From Candidatus Doudnabacteria bacterium (GTDB taxonomy: Bacteria; Patescibacteriota; JABMPQ01; JAGQLO01), in assembly GCA_020429185.1 (NCBI GenBank), contig JAGQLO010000009.1:1-40777 (forward strand): 40,777 nucleotides of DNA, given 5' to 3'. A model generated the notes under the pieces. That model was not told the DNA's origin, did no database searches, and saw nothing but the letters and a program-made list of their open reading frames with translations. Shown in pieces: positions 31,768 through 39,142 of this stretch (within the stretch, counting starts at the first letter, position 1; each line of letters starts with the position of its first letter). The position numbers and the translations under genes are program-made.

Positions 31768-33516
31768 ATGATACGCATGTTCGGTATTCTCGCCTCAGTT
31801 CTCCTGATGGGGATGGGAATCCAAATCTTCTGGGAGGTCGACATAGCCCTCGTGACCGGGATCCTGGTCACGGCGGGCGTGCTGACGGCCCTCCAGAACA
31901 ACCCGGCGTACGCGCCGGGGATCAGGGGGCTCAAGCGGGCGCTGATCGCCACGCTCCTCGTGTGTGTGGCGGTGTTCCTGTACGCCGTGGCTGGCTGGGG
32001 CGTTGGCTCCGTATTCGGGATTTCGTGGGCCGACTTCAAGTTGGCTTGGGGAACCCACGGTGGCCGCTCCGGCATCATGAGTGGGCGCGGCACGCCTGAA
32101 GAACTGCAGGCCGTGTACTTCATGATGGTGTGGGTACTGGGAGGGTTGCTGCTCTCGGTCAACGCGATCTTCAATCCGGCTCGAAGCCGGAAGATCGTGG
32201 TGATCATGACGGCGATCTTCATGGTCCTACTCGCCGCGCTCATCATCTCCCCGAAGGGGGTAGATCTGGTGGGCCGGCTTGCTCGGAACACGGCGGCGAC
32301 CTCAGAGACGGCCCGGAAGGTTGCGAGGGCGGACAAGGTCGAGAAGACGATCTACGACACCAACGAGTTGCGTGAAAGCGCTCAAGCGGTGGCCGTGGAG
32401 CGGATCAACGACCAGATCGAGGCGCTCAAGCGCGCTGCGGTCTGTCCGCGCGGAACCGGGTTCTGCCCGAGCCCGGCACAGCGAAACCGGCTCGAGGAGC
32501 TCACGCACCAGCTCCAGGTGGCCAACACCTCGGACTGGCGGACCAAGGTTCGTGGCGACACCGGGTTCACCCCCGTCGTTCCCCTGGTGGACGGCGAGGT
32601 GTTCCAGGTGCGCGAGACCGTCGACAAGACGCGTATCGCGGACGAGCACGGCTACCCGTTGCTCTCGCTCGACACGAGCCGAGGCTGGAAGGCCTACGGG
32701 CTGCTGGCGGATGTCTGGACGACGGCTCCCAACGGTTGGCTGATGGCACTCGTGGTCATTGGTCTGATCGGTTGGGTCGTTGGCTGGCGCTTCGGTGGTC
32801 GTGGACGTCGTGGGTCGCTGGTTGGTACGGTGATCGCGTTCCTGGCGGCGAGCACGTGGTTCTGGTTGATCCCAGGCGAGCACGTGAACCCTGCCTGGGC
32901 GGGCCCTGAAGGGCTGGTCGGCCGCACGTGTGAAAGCGTGCTCGAGCAGTTCCGGCAGAACGAGGGCTCGCAGAACGCGAAGCGCGCTGGTGTGGAGGCT
33001 GGGGACACGTGCCTCGCCCCCAACGAGCCGCTCGGGATGCTCCTAATGGCCGCCTGGCCAGAAGGAACGAAGCCCGAGCTGCAGAGTCTCGTGAACATCC
33101 GGCCCATCGGCCGGGTGGACGCGGACGACCAGCTCGCGCCGGGCAAGCAGTTCGAGTTGACGGAGTGCGGCAACGTGATCGACAAGACCACGGGGCAGTG
33201 TGAAGTCGACTCGGACACGGGCTTGTGCCGACAGCGCACGTGCACGGTCGTCTACGTGGTGAACCACTGGCGCAATCGCAAGATGCGTCAAGCTCGTCAC
33301 GGTGGCGCTCTGCACGTCCTGGGCTTCCAGGACACGCGCTTCCAGGCTCAGCCCCAGAAGCCCGAGGTCAAGACCGCTGCGGCAGCCCCGGGCTCCGAGA
33401 TGGTCTTCGATCCCGTGCCCATCGCCCTGAAGCTGGCCGGTGCCGAATGCGAGAGCCATTCGGAGTGTGAGAGTGATCTCTGCTCCGAGGGTGTCTGCAC
33501 CGAGACGACCGACTGA
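31768..33516 (+). CDS. Unfamiliar polytopic membrane protein with Cys-rich C-terminus, island gene 3
   Basis: 582 residues from ATG 31768 with CGGAGAAG just upstream. Five N-terminal helices (~1-22, 25-43, 55-85, 112-135, 143-162), a ~150-residue soluble region with a charged helical part (SETARKVARADKVEKTIYD) and CPRGTGFCPSP, then two more helices (~320-340, 350-370), and a C-terminal ~210-residue domain with many Cys, ending AECESHSECESDLCSEGVC. That last motif resembles a Cys motif in the pilin-like protein at 35454-36527. A multi-helix protein next to VirB2-like genes could be VirB6-like, but I see no specific VirB6 signature. Family unknown; membrane location is firm. Confidence 0.8.
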   Translation: MIRMFGILASVLLMGMGIQIFWEVDIALVTGILVTAGVLTALQNNPAYAPGIRGLKRALIATLLVCVAVFLYAVAGWGVGSVFGISWADFKLAWGTHGGRSGIMSGRGTPEELQAVYFMMVWVLGGLLLSVNAIFNPARSRKIVVIMTAIFMVLLAALIISPKGVDLVGRLARNTAATSETARKVARADKVEKTIYDTNELRESAQAVAVERINDQIEALKRAAVCPRGTGFCPSPAQRNRLEELTHQLQVANTSDWRTKVRGDTGFTPVVPLVDGEVFQVRETVDKTRIADEHGYPLLSLDTSRGWKAYGLLADVWTTAPNGWLMALVVIGLIGWVVGWRFGGRGRRGSLVGTVIAFLAASTWFWLIPGEHVNPAWAGPEGLVGRTCESVLEQFRQNEGSQNAKRAGVEAGDTCLAPNEPLGMLLMAAWPEGTKPELQSLVNIRPIGRVDADDQLAPGKQFELTECGNVIDKTTGQCEVDSDTGLCRQRTCTVVYVVNHWRNRKMRQARHGGALHVLGFQDTRFQAQPQKPEVKTAAAAPGSEMVFDPVPIALKLAGAECESHSECESDLCSEGVCTETTD

Positions 33517-33599
33517 CTGGGCAGGTGACAGCGCCCATTCGTCGCTCCTTCGGCGCTGCACCTTTGACCGTCGCACTTTTTGTACCTTCGACCGACTTC

Positions 33600-33640
33600 G
33601 GCCTGCGCATCCCTCCGGGGCTCTGCGCAGGCCTTTTTCT
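33600..33640 (+). terminator. Intrinsic terminator ending the island operon
   Basis: A 10-bp perfect stem GGCCTGCGCA (33600-33609) with TGCGCAGGCC (33624-33633), its loop itself containing CCC/GGG, followed by TTTTTCTTTT. A smaller hairpin (CAGCGCC with GGCGCTG) lies upstream between 33530 and 33560. No other gene is seen in 33517-33724. Confidence 0.9.
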
Positions 33641-33663
33641 TTTGTCTGGATGAATAGATGTAC

Positions 33664-33690
33664 AACAAAACAGCCCCGAAGGGCTGCTCT
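33664..33690 (-). terminator. Intrinsic terminator of the pilin operon
   Basis: On the minus strand CAGCCC (33686-33681), loop TTCG, then GGGCTG (33676-33671), followed by TTTTGTTGT. A UUCG tetraloop hairpin ending the transcript of the gene at 33725. Confidence 0.88.
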
Positions 33691-33724
33691 GAAGTGTTTC
33701 CTTGCGGAATGCGGTAGACCGCCT

Positions 33725-34105
33725 CTATGCGCCACTTGTCGAAAGTAGGGCTGAAATCACAAAGTCGGAAACCACAAAGGCCGCGAACACGATGACGGTA
33801 CCGATAATCGCGTAAATCATCACGCGCTTTCCGGTCTCGACACGGTCTTCGTTTCCAGCGGATGTTGCGTACAACACACCACCGTAGACGAACAACGCTA
33901 CAAGGAGTACTCCGATGATACCTAGAATCCATCGAATCATGGTCGAAACGAAGGAAGGAAGGTCATCAGTTGCAATACCAGCCTCAGCACCGAACTGCTC
34001 ATCGAGTTCGATTGAAGGGGGCTGGTTTGCTGCTACCTGAGCGAAGGTCATAACAGGAAGCATAAGCATTCCTGCGGCTGCAAACGCTGCAAGTGTCTTT
34101 TTCAT
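33725..34105 (-). CDS. VirB2/TrbC-like pilin, paralogue 6 (minimal form)
   Basis: 126 residues. Signal peptide (MKKTLAAFAAAGMLMLPVMT then FAQ), a short acidic segment, and the two-helix pilin-like core: WILGIIGVLLVALFVYGGVL, then YATSAGNEDRVETGKRVMIY, and IIGTVIVFAAFVV. This TSAGN-R-x-x-x-K loop between helices is shared by all paralogues in the cluster. The shortest member with no added domain, hence likely the major subunit. Its Shine-Dalgarno is essentially perfect (AAAGGAGGTGG at 34123-34113, seven bases before the ATG), stronger than elsewhere in the operon. Inferred product: a small exported membrane protein or pilus subunit, as for conjugative VirB2. Confidence 0.82.
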   Translation of the reverse strand: MKKTLAAFAAAGMLMLPVMTFAQVAANQPPSIELDEQFGAEAGIATDDLPSFVSTMIRWILGIIGVLLVALFVYGGVLYATSAGNEDRVETGKRVMIYAIIGTVIVFAAFVVSDFVISALLSTSGA

Positions 34106-34158
34106 GGACGGTCCACCTCCTTTCGCAGATTGATGTTCATAAAGATCAACAAATACGC

Positions 34159-34860
34159 TTAGTTACTGCATCGAATGCTACCAAAAATGTTAGGACAACA
34201 CAACTGCCCTTGTCCGTCAACATAGCATCGATCTGTGTTGCGAGCCTTCTTATCGAAACAGGAGTACGTCGTTCCAGAAGACGTTCGACAGCATGTTTGA
34301 TTCTGATCGTTTACAAAACAATCATTCGAGTTCGTGACATTGCCGGAGCGCGCGGCTGTTCCTCCATTCGAGAAGTTGCTGTTGAACTGATCAACTGAAC
34401 CACTAAGGTTTGAATTTGATCCTCCTACAACGGCCGTAGAACCCCCTCCTCCGCCTGTTGTGCCTCGTAGGGCCCCAATGGTGAACTCAGACACAATAAA
34501 CGCCATGAAGATGATGACAACGCCGATAATGGCATACGTAAGAATGTTCTTGGCGGTGTCAACGCGCCCTTCGTTACCAGCGGAGGTTGCATACATCACG
34601 CCTCCGTAGATGATAAGTGCAACTAAGATCACCCCGATAATTCCGAGGACCCAACGAATAATGTTCGCCGTGTAAGAAACGGGCGAGTCGGTTGGAAGTC
34701 CGGATCCCTCGTTTGCAAGTTCTGACAGTCCTAGGTCAGACGAAGCAGCGAGTACGCTCGGCATCTGAAACAGAAATACAGCACCGGCAATGGTGAATGT
34801 AAGGAACAGTGCAGACATGATGAGAAACGCGCGCATGGACTGTGATGTGTGGGACAACAT
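34159..34860 (-). CDS. VirB2/TrbC-like pilin, paralogue 5, with C-terminal Cys-rich domain
   Basis: 233 residues. Signal-like helix (~10-40), then the two-helix core (WVLGIIGVILVALIIYGG; MYATSAGNEGRVDTAKNILT; IIGVVIIFMAFIVSE), a Gly/Ser/Asn linker (~132-170), and a C-terminal domain with at least eight Cys (NDCFVNDQNQTCC..., DRCYVDGQGQLCCPNIFGSIRC), suggesting two disulphide-bonded repeats. Start ATG 34860 overlaps the upstream stop by one base (TAATG). The shared core is strong; the appended domain is not recognised. A 53-nt gap follows before the last gene, carrying that gene's strong ribosome site. Confidence 0.8.
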   Translation of the reverse strand: MLSHTSQSMRAFLIMSALFLTFTIAGAVFLFQMPSVLAASSDLGLSELANEGSGLPTDSPVSYTANIIRWVLGIIGVILVALIIYGGVMYATSAGNEGRVDTAKNILTYAIIGVVIIFMAFIVSEFTIGALRGTTGGGGGSTAVVGGSNSNLSGSVDQFNSNFSNGGTAARSGNVTNSNDCFVNDQNQTCCRTSSGTTYSCFDKKARNTDRCYVDGQGQLCCPNIFGSIRCSN

Positions 34861-35444
34861 TATTGGCCGTTGATCAGATCATCTGTTTTCTCTGGAAGTG
34901 TGGTTTCACGAAAGCTTGAGGTATTGTTTGTCACTTCCCCGCTTCGACGTGTAATGCTGTCTTGGCGTACAGCGCCTCCGAGCTCATAGTCACAGTAGAA
35001 TCCTGGAGGTGGGTTACACCAGGTTTCATTTGCCGGGTTCAGGTTGTTCGTAGGAGTAACATTTGTAGTGGTGTTTTGACCAGTAATCAGTGCTCCGACC
35101 ACAAAGCGCGCGATGATAAACGCAGCAAGTACGACGACGATTCCAATAATCGCCCATGTAATAATGTCCTTTCCTTGCTCAACACGTGATGAGTTTCCAG
35201 CAGAAGTCATGTACATCACCCCTCCAAAAATAAGGAGACCTACAAGGAGAATGCCGAGAATGCCGAGAATCACACTAATAGTACCTCCGAGGAATGAGGC
35301 TGGACTGTCGTCACGAAGACCGAACTGGCTTCCAGAAAGAGTGCTTAACCCAAAGTCCTGGGCGGCCGCAGGAAGTGCCACAAGTGCAAGAAGCGTGAGT
35401 GAGCCGAGAGTAGCGTACGTTGTACGAAGTCGAGATCGGAACAT
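34860..35444 (-). CDS. VirB2/TrbC-like pilin, paralogue 4
   Basis: 194 residues. Signal peptide (TLGSLTLLALVALPAAAQ), a short segment DFGLSTLSGSQFGLRDDS, and the two-helix core with ILGILGILLVGLLIFGGVMY, MTSAGNSSRVEQGKDIIT and IIGIVVVLAAFIIARFVV. The C-terminal ~70 residues are Asn/Thr-rich with a Cys pair (WCNPPPGFYCDYE), simpler than in paralogue 5. Overlaps the next gene by one base and begins 9 nt after the preceding stop. It shares with paralogue 3 the FGL...LRTDSP-like lead-in to the core. Confidence 0.8.
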   Translation of the reverse strand: MFRSRLRTTYATLGSLTLLALVALPAAAQDFGLSTLSGSQFGLRDDSPASFLGGTISVILGILGILLVGLLIFGGVMYMTSAGNSSRVEQGKDIITWAIIGIVVVLAAFIIARFVVGALITGQNTTTNVTPTNNLNPANETWCNPPPGFYCDYELGGAVRQDSITRRSGEVTNNTSSFRETTLPEKTDDLINGQ

Positions 35445-35453
35445 AAGAGCGTA

Positions 35454-36527
35454 CTACGCCGCAAGGGCACGAATAACAAGCTCAGCAATAATGAACGCTG
35501 CGGAAACAACCACAATTCCGATAATGGCGTAGGTGATAATGTCTTTCGCCTGTTCTACGCGTTGCGCGTTTCCGGCGGAGGTCATGTAAATAATGCCTCC
35601 AGCGACCAGTAGGACGACAAGAACGGCAGCTAAAATACCTAGAACGGTGCGCACCACTCCCGTGATAAAGGCTTGAGGAGAGTCGGTACGAAGTCCAACG
35701 TTCTGACCACGGAAGAAGTTAAGACCAAAATCTACGGAGTCCGGAGCAACATCTGGGTCGAGCGCGGAGCCATCACCTGGTTTTCCTCCGTCTGCGCCTC
35801 CCCCATCACCACCATCGGCTGGCTTAAAACACTGCTTTGTGTCCGTGTTACAGTCGAATCCAGCAGCACAGTCATTTTTCTCCTCACATGGGCCACCGAC
35901 TTGTTGCGGAAGCGTACAAGCGCCTGAACGTCCTTGGCCGAATAGTCCACCAATATTTGTTTCGGCAGTGTTACAAATGAGCCCATCAGCACAGTCTGAC
36001 TCCGCAAAACAAGTGGAACCTTCTTGGTCAATACATTCTTCACGAGCATTCGTATCGTTTGGGTGAATGCTGAAACAATATTCACGCCACGACGTGATGG
36101 TTGTTCCAGCAGAGCCCTTCTTTGCACATTCACCGTAATCGTATCCGCCACTGAAGGCGATAGCAGAGGACGAAGCGCTACACACAAGGTTAGATGATCC
36201 TCTTCGATTACAGTCATACTGGTTACAGTCATCTCCCTCATTTGCAAATGCGGGCACACAGATCGCTTCGGGGGCTACAACTCCTGGCTTAAGAATCAGT
36301 TCTCCGTCGGCAGAATAGGTGTAAAAATCATCTACATTCGAGGTTTCTAGCAAGTTACAGCGAAGATCTGCCTGACACTCACTACTCTTCGTACAAGACT
36401 CACCAGCTGATTTTGTGCCGGTTGCACTTCCAGCTTCTACCGGACCAACGAATGCAACAGCAGCAAGAAAAGCGACAAACAGCAGTACGATCGGAGCGGT
36501 AATCTTGTGCAAAGAAGAGGTGGTCAT
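35454..36527 (-). CDS. VirB2/TrbC-like pilin, paralogue 3, with N-terminal Cys-rich repeats
   Basis: 357 residues, the longest paralogue. Signal peptide (~5-32), then three Cys motifs of the C-x2-S-S-E-C-x4-L-x-C type: SCTKSSECQADLRCN (~45), STCFAESDCADGLICN (~175) and GPCEEKNDCAAGFDCN (~215), before a Gly/Asp linker (DGGDGGGADGGKPGDGS) and the pilin core at the C-terminal end (~285-357: VRTVLGILAAVLVVLLVAGG; MTSAGNAQRVEQAKDIITY). The Cys repeats resemble small extracellular disulphide knots and would lie outside the membrane. Placed 10 nt after paralogue 2. Function likely adhesion or structural; unproven. Confidence 0.8.
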   Translation of the reverse strand: MTTSSLHKITAPIVLLFVAFLAAVAFVGPVEAGSATGTKSAGESCTKSSECQADLRCNLLETSNVDDFYTYSADGELILKPGVVAPEAICVPAFANEGDDCNQYDCNRRGSSNLVCSASSSAIAFSGGYDYGECAKKGSAGTTITSWREYCFSIHPNDTNAREECIDQEGSTCFAESDCADGLICNTAETNIGGLFGQGRSGACTLPQQVGGPCEEKNDCAAGFDCNTDTKQCFKPADGGDGGGADGGKPGDGSALDPDVAPDSVDFGLNFFRGQNVGLRTDSPQAFITGVVRTVLGILAAVLVVLLVAGGIIYMTSAGNAQRVEQAKDIITYAIIGIVVVSAAFIIAELVIRALAA

Positions 36528-36537
36528 ACAGAAATAA

Positions 36538-37224
36538 CTAAGCGGTCAACGCGCGAATGACAAATTCCGCAATGAGGAAGGCAGCGAACGCGATCACTGT
36601 TCCAACAATAGCGGCAGTAATCACCTTCTTTCCTTGTAGGGCTTTCCCATCTTTCCCACCGCTTGCACCTGTCATATACAAGATGCCTCCGTACACGATG
36701 AGTACAACGAGAATGGCACCGATATACAGGAATACTTGGCGAACAATGGTAATAAGAAGTGTCTCTGGGCGTCCCTGATAGAGTCCAAGACCGCGTAATG
36801 CATTGGTACCAAATCCACTTTGCTGTGCGCTCTGGAGATTTTCAGCTCCTGTTACAGGACCTCCTGTAGCTCCGCCACCTGTCCCTGCTCCAGCAGCTCC
36901 CCCTGTTGTGCCAGCAGCCTTTGCCGAACAAGCACCTTTGTCTGGGTCTGTGGGATCAATGGCAACACAGGTCTGACCAGCCTGGCAGGCGCCAGTGCCA
37001 TCGTTTGTTTCTGTGCTGACATCGCAGGCCGTCAAGCAGATTCCCTCGCCGGTTGCGTTTCGGTCACCACAGCGCTCATCTGAAGCACAAGTTCCTTGAA
37101 TGGAATCTGCAAACGTAGCTGTACAGGAATCTCCAAGTGCAGCTTGTGTCTCAGTGGGCGTGACAACAAACGTGAGTGCTGCAAGGGCAATCACTGCCCC
37201 AGAGAGAGAAAGAAAACGACGCAT
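36538..37224 (-). CDS. VirB2/TrbC-like pilin, paralogue 2, with Cys-rich N-terminus
   Basis: 228 residues from ATG 37224; an in-frame GTG at 37239 would overlap the previous gene. Signal peptide (MRRFLSLSGAVIALAALTFV), then an ~80-residue domain with about ten Cys (DSCTATFADSIQGTC, RCGDRNATGEGICLTAC, GACQAGQTC), a Gly-rich linker, and the two-helix core with VLIVYGGILYMTGASGGKDG, KALQGKKVITAAIVGT and AFAAFLIAEFVIRAL. Here TSAGN has become TGASGGKD. The stop precedes paralogue 3 by 10 nt. Confidence 0.79.
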   Translation of the reverse strand: MRRFLSLSGAVIALAALTFVVTPTETQAALGDSCTATFADSIQGTCASDERCGDRNATGEGICLTACDVSTETNDGTGACQAGQTCVAIDPTDPDKGACSAKAAGTTGGAAGAGTGGGATGGPVTGAENLQSAQQSGFGTNALRGLGLYQGRPETLLITIVRQVFLYIGAILVVLIVYGGILYMTGASGGKDGKALQGKKVITAAIVGTVIAFAAFLIAEFVIRALTA

Positions 37225-37228
37225 AGGC

Positions 37229-37750
37229 TTAGGTCGCACCGATAATACGGAGCGTGAAGTTCACAATGAGCAATGACAAGAAGACAATTACAAGTCCAAG
37301 AACCGTGTAAGAGATAGTTCGTTTTGCAGAAGCTGCTCGCGTCTCGCTACCTGCAGAGGTCATATAGACGATACCGGCATACACCAACATGATGACGGCA
37401 ACAGCACCAACCATCGATAAAATGAAGTTGATGACACGCGCGATAATCACGGGAACAGAACAGGCTTGCCCTCCACAATTGATTGGTGAAGTGAGAGAGA
37501 CAACGCCAGAACGAACGGCGTTCACTTCACCCGCTTGGTTGGCAGCCGTTCCGTTGCCTGCATTGTTTTGATCTCCAGCAGGAGGTGCACCTGGATTATC
37601 GGTTCCTCCAGCCGGCGCGCCTTGTGCTCCTGGGTTGTCTGTAGATTGAGCAAATGCAGGCGAGGCAGAAAGTGCCGTAACGCCGAACAACGCAATACAC
37701 GCCACAAGAATGGCGAGCGTACATCGTTGAATGGTGTGTAGAGATTGCAT
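37229..37750 (-). CDS. VirB2/TrbC-like pilin, paralogue 1
   Basis: 173 residues. Signal peptide (LAILVACIALFGVTALSASP), a low-complexity Asn/Pro/Gly/Ala region with the repeat TDNPGA (~37-65), a Cys pair (INCGGQACSVP), and the core (NFILSMVGAVAVIMLVYAGI; YMTSAGSETRAASAKRTISY; VLGLVIVFLSLLIVNF). First of six tandem paralogues, two bases after the solute-binding protein gene, and thus in the same operon. More divergent in the second helix than the others. Confidence 0.78.
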   Translation of the reverse strand: MQSLHTIQRCTLAILVACIALFGVTALSASPAFAQSTDNPGAQGAPAGGTDNPGAPPAGDQNNAGNGTAANQAGEVNAVRSGVVSLTSPINCGGQACSVPVIIARVINFILSMVGAVAVIMLVYAGIVYMTSAGSETRAASAKRTISYTVLGLVIVFLSLLIVNFTLRIIGAT

Positions 37751-37752
37751 CT

Positions 37753-39111
37753 TTATTTTCGCATGACGGCGGTAACCTGGTCTGCTGCAGATTGCAGCGC
37801 CTCCTCAGGAAGGGTGCCGAGCACTACTGAGGTAATCATATCAGCGAAGATATTCTCGATCAACGATGAGTCCTGACGGAACCAAGTGCGTGCAGTAAGT
37901 GCCTGTTGTGCAAACACTGCAACCTCGGGGTCGGTAAGCTGCGCCTCTAAGACATCGCGGCGCGAAGAGGGGCGCCCTGATGCATCTGCATAGGTTGTGG
38001 CGTTGTCAGTAGAAGCAAGGAAAGAGATAAAGCGCCACGCCTCTTGTTGTTCGGCTGTTCCAGAAGCCTTTGAAACCACATGCGCCCAGCTGTTTGCGTA
38101 CGTGATGTCTTTTGCGGCACCGGCGATCTGTGGAATTGGGGCAATCTGATAGTTCAGCTGAGGAGCGCGTGCCTGAATCGTACTGTCTACATACTGGTAG
38201 TGGAACAGGAACGCCGCTTCTTCATTTACGAATGCGTCAACAGAGTTTGCTTTTGTGGGGTCCCACGTATACACGCTCTTCTTTGGGTTTGCGAAATCCG
38301 TGTAGAACACAAGCGCATCGAGTCCTGGAAGGAACTGCTCCCCATCAGCACGTGTAACGCGCTGGTCGAATGTGGCGCGTTGTCGAGCTACATCAACCAT
38401 TGGAGTCTGATTCTGGAGCATGAGAAGCGCCAAAAGATCCCCACTATTCTCAACATTGTCAGCTGTTCCCATGGCAGCACCAGAACGCTCTACGTTGCCA
38501 AAGTCGTCAGTAACAGTGAGTGTGCGGACGTCTTGTGCAAAGTCTGTCCAGTTTTCGGGAGGGTTGATAATTCCCTGTGACTGGAGCAAATCCTTGTTGT
38601 AGTACATCGCGAGCGTATCCACATAGAGAGGTACACCGTAGACCAGCGGTGGAAGCTGCGTTCCGTCTGCTGATGGAGCAGGAACAAGAACATAGTCTTC
38701 ATACACCGAATCTACAAAGCTTTGCTGAATGGTTGCAGCGTCGATCACTGAGGGCGAAGCAGGCATGAGCTTATCGAGGTGTCGTGGGAGCCATGCGTTC
38801 TGCAGGAGCCAGACATCTGGACCACGTCCTGCAGCAAGCGCCTCTACAACGTCCTGTTCATAGCGATCGATCGTAAGTTTGCTGTAGGTAATCTTCACGT
38901 TTGGGTGAAGGGCCTGGTAGCGCTCAATGAGCGGCTGATAGACATCTCGTCCATCAAAGACGCCCCAAAAGGAGAGCTCAACAGGCTCCGGTTCATCTGT
39001 TCCACGGGTACAGCCAGCGCCAACCAATAACAAGATTGCCAACGTGGGGATGGCGATCTTAAGTAGTGTTCGGAAGCGGGGTTGAGTTGTGTTGTTCTGT
39101 TCGGCTGACAT
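37753..39111 (-). CDS. Extracellular solute-binding lipoprotein (ABC sugar-binding family 1 type)
   Basis: 452 residues from ATG 39111 (GTG 39141 is an alternative). Hydrophobic signal ending LLLVGAGC, a lipobox-like site with Cys ~29 as the lipid anchor. The mature protein has ELSFWGVFDGRDVYQPLIER, ALHPNVKITYSKL, DVWLLQNAWLPRHLDKLMP, YGVPLYVDTLAMYYNKDLL and a late TEEQQEAWRFISFLAS-like segment, the pattern of family 1 sugar-binding proteins. No ABC permease or ATPase gene is nearby; instead it precedes six pilin-like genes by two bases. The natural ligand is unknown. Either permeases lie elsewhere or the protein works as a surface receptor. Confidence 0.86.
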   Translation of the reverse strand: MSAEQNNTTQPRFRTLLKIAIPTLAILLLVGAGCTRGTDEPEPVELSFWGVFDGRDVYQPLIERYQALHPNVKITYSKLTIDRYEQDVVEALAAGRGPDVWLLQNAWLPRHLDKLMPASPSVIDAATIQQSFVDSVYEDYVLVPAPSADGTQLPPLVYGVPLYVDTLAMYYNKDLLQSQGIINPPENWTDFAQDVRTLTVTDDFGNVERSGAAMGTADNVENSGDLLALLMLQNQTPMVDVARQRATFDQRVTRADGEQFLPGLDALVFYTDFANPKKSVYTWDPTKANSVDAFVNEEAAFLFHYQYVDSTIQARAPQLNYQIAPIPQIAGAAKDITYANSWAHVVSKASGTAEQQEAWRFISFLASTDNATTYADASGRPSSRRDVLEAQLTDPEVAVFAQQALTARTWFRQDSSLIENIFADMITSVVLGTLPEEALQSAADQVTAVMRK

Positions 39112-39142
39112 GAAGGAGCAGATGATAAAGCGTACGAACACT

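Larger units (their letters stand above)
28612..33645 (+). other. GC-rich self-contained three-gene island
   Basis: The three genes in 28.79-33.52 kb use G- or C-ending codons almost throughout. Hand counts of two 60-base lines inside gave 60% and 67% G+C, against 43% for a sampled flanking line in recF. The block has its own promoter, leader, three genes with recognisable Shine-Dalgarno sequences and a terminator, and sits just after a tRNA gene and its terminator. No integrase, transposase, terminal inverted repeat or duplicated tRNA end is visible, so the mode of arrival is unknown. Recent lateral transfer or an assembly join are both possible. Confidence 0.75.

Noticed and set aside
32302-33932. 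Long minus-strand open frames (for example 32302-32883, 33043-33735 and 33348-33932) in and beside the GC-rich island
   Set aside because: GC-rich DNA has few stop codons by chance. These frames oppose the clear plus-strand gene, cross terminators and show no domain pattern.
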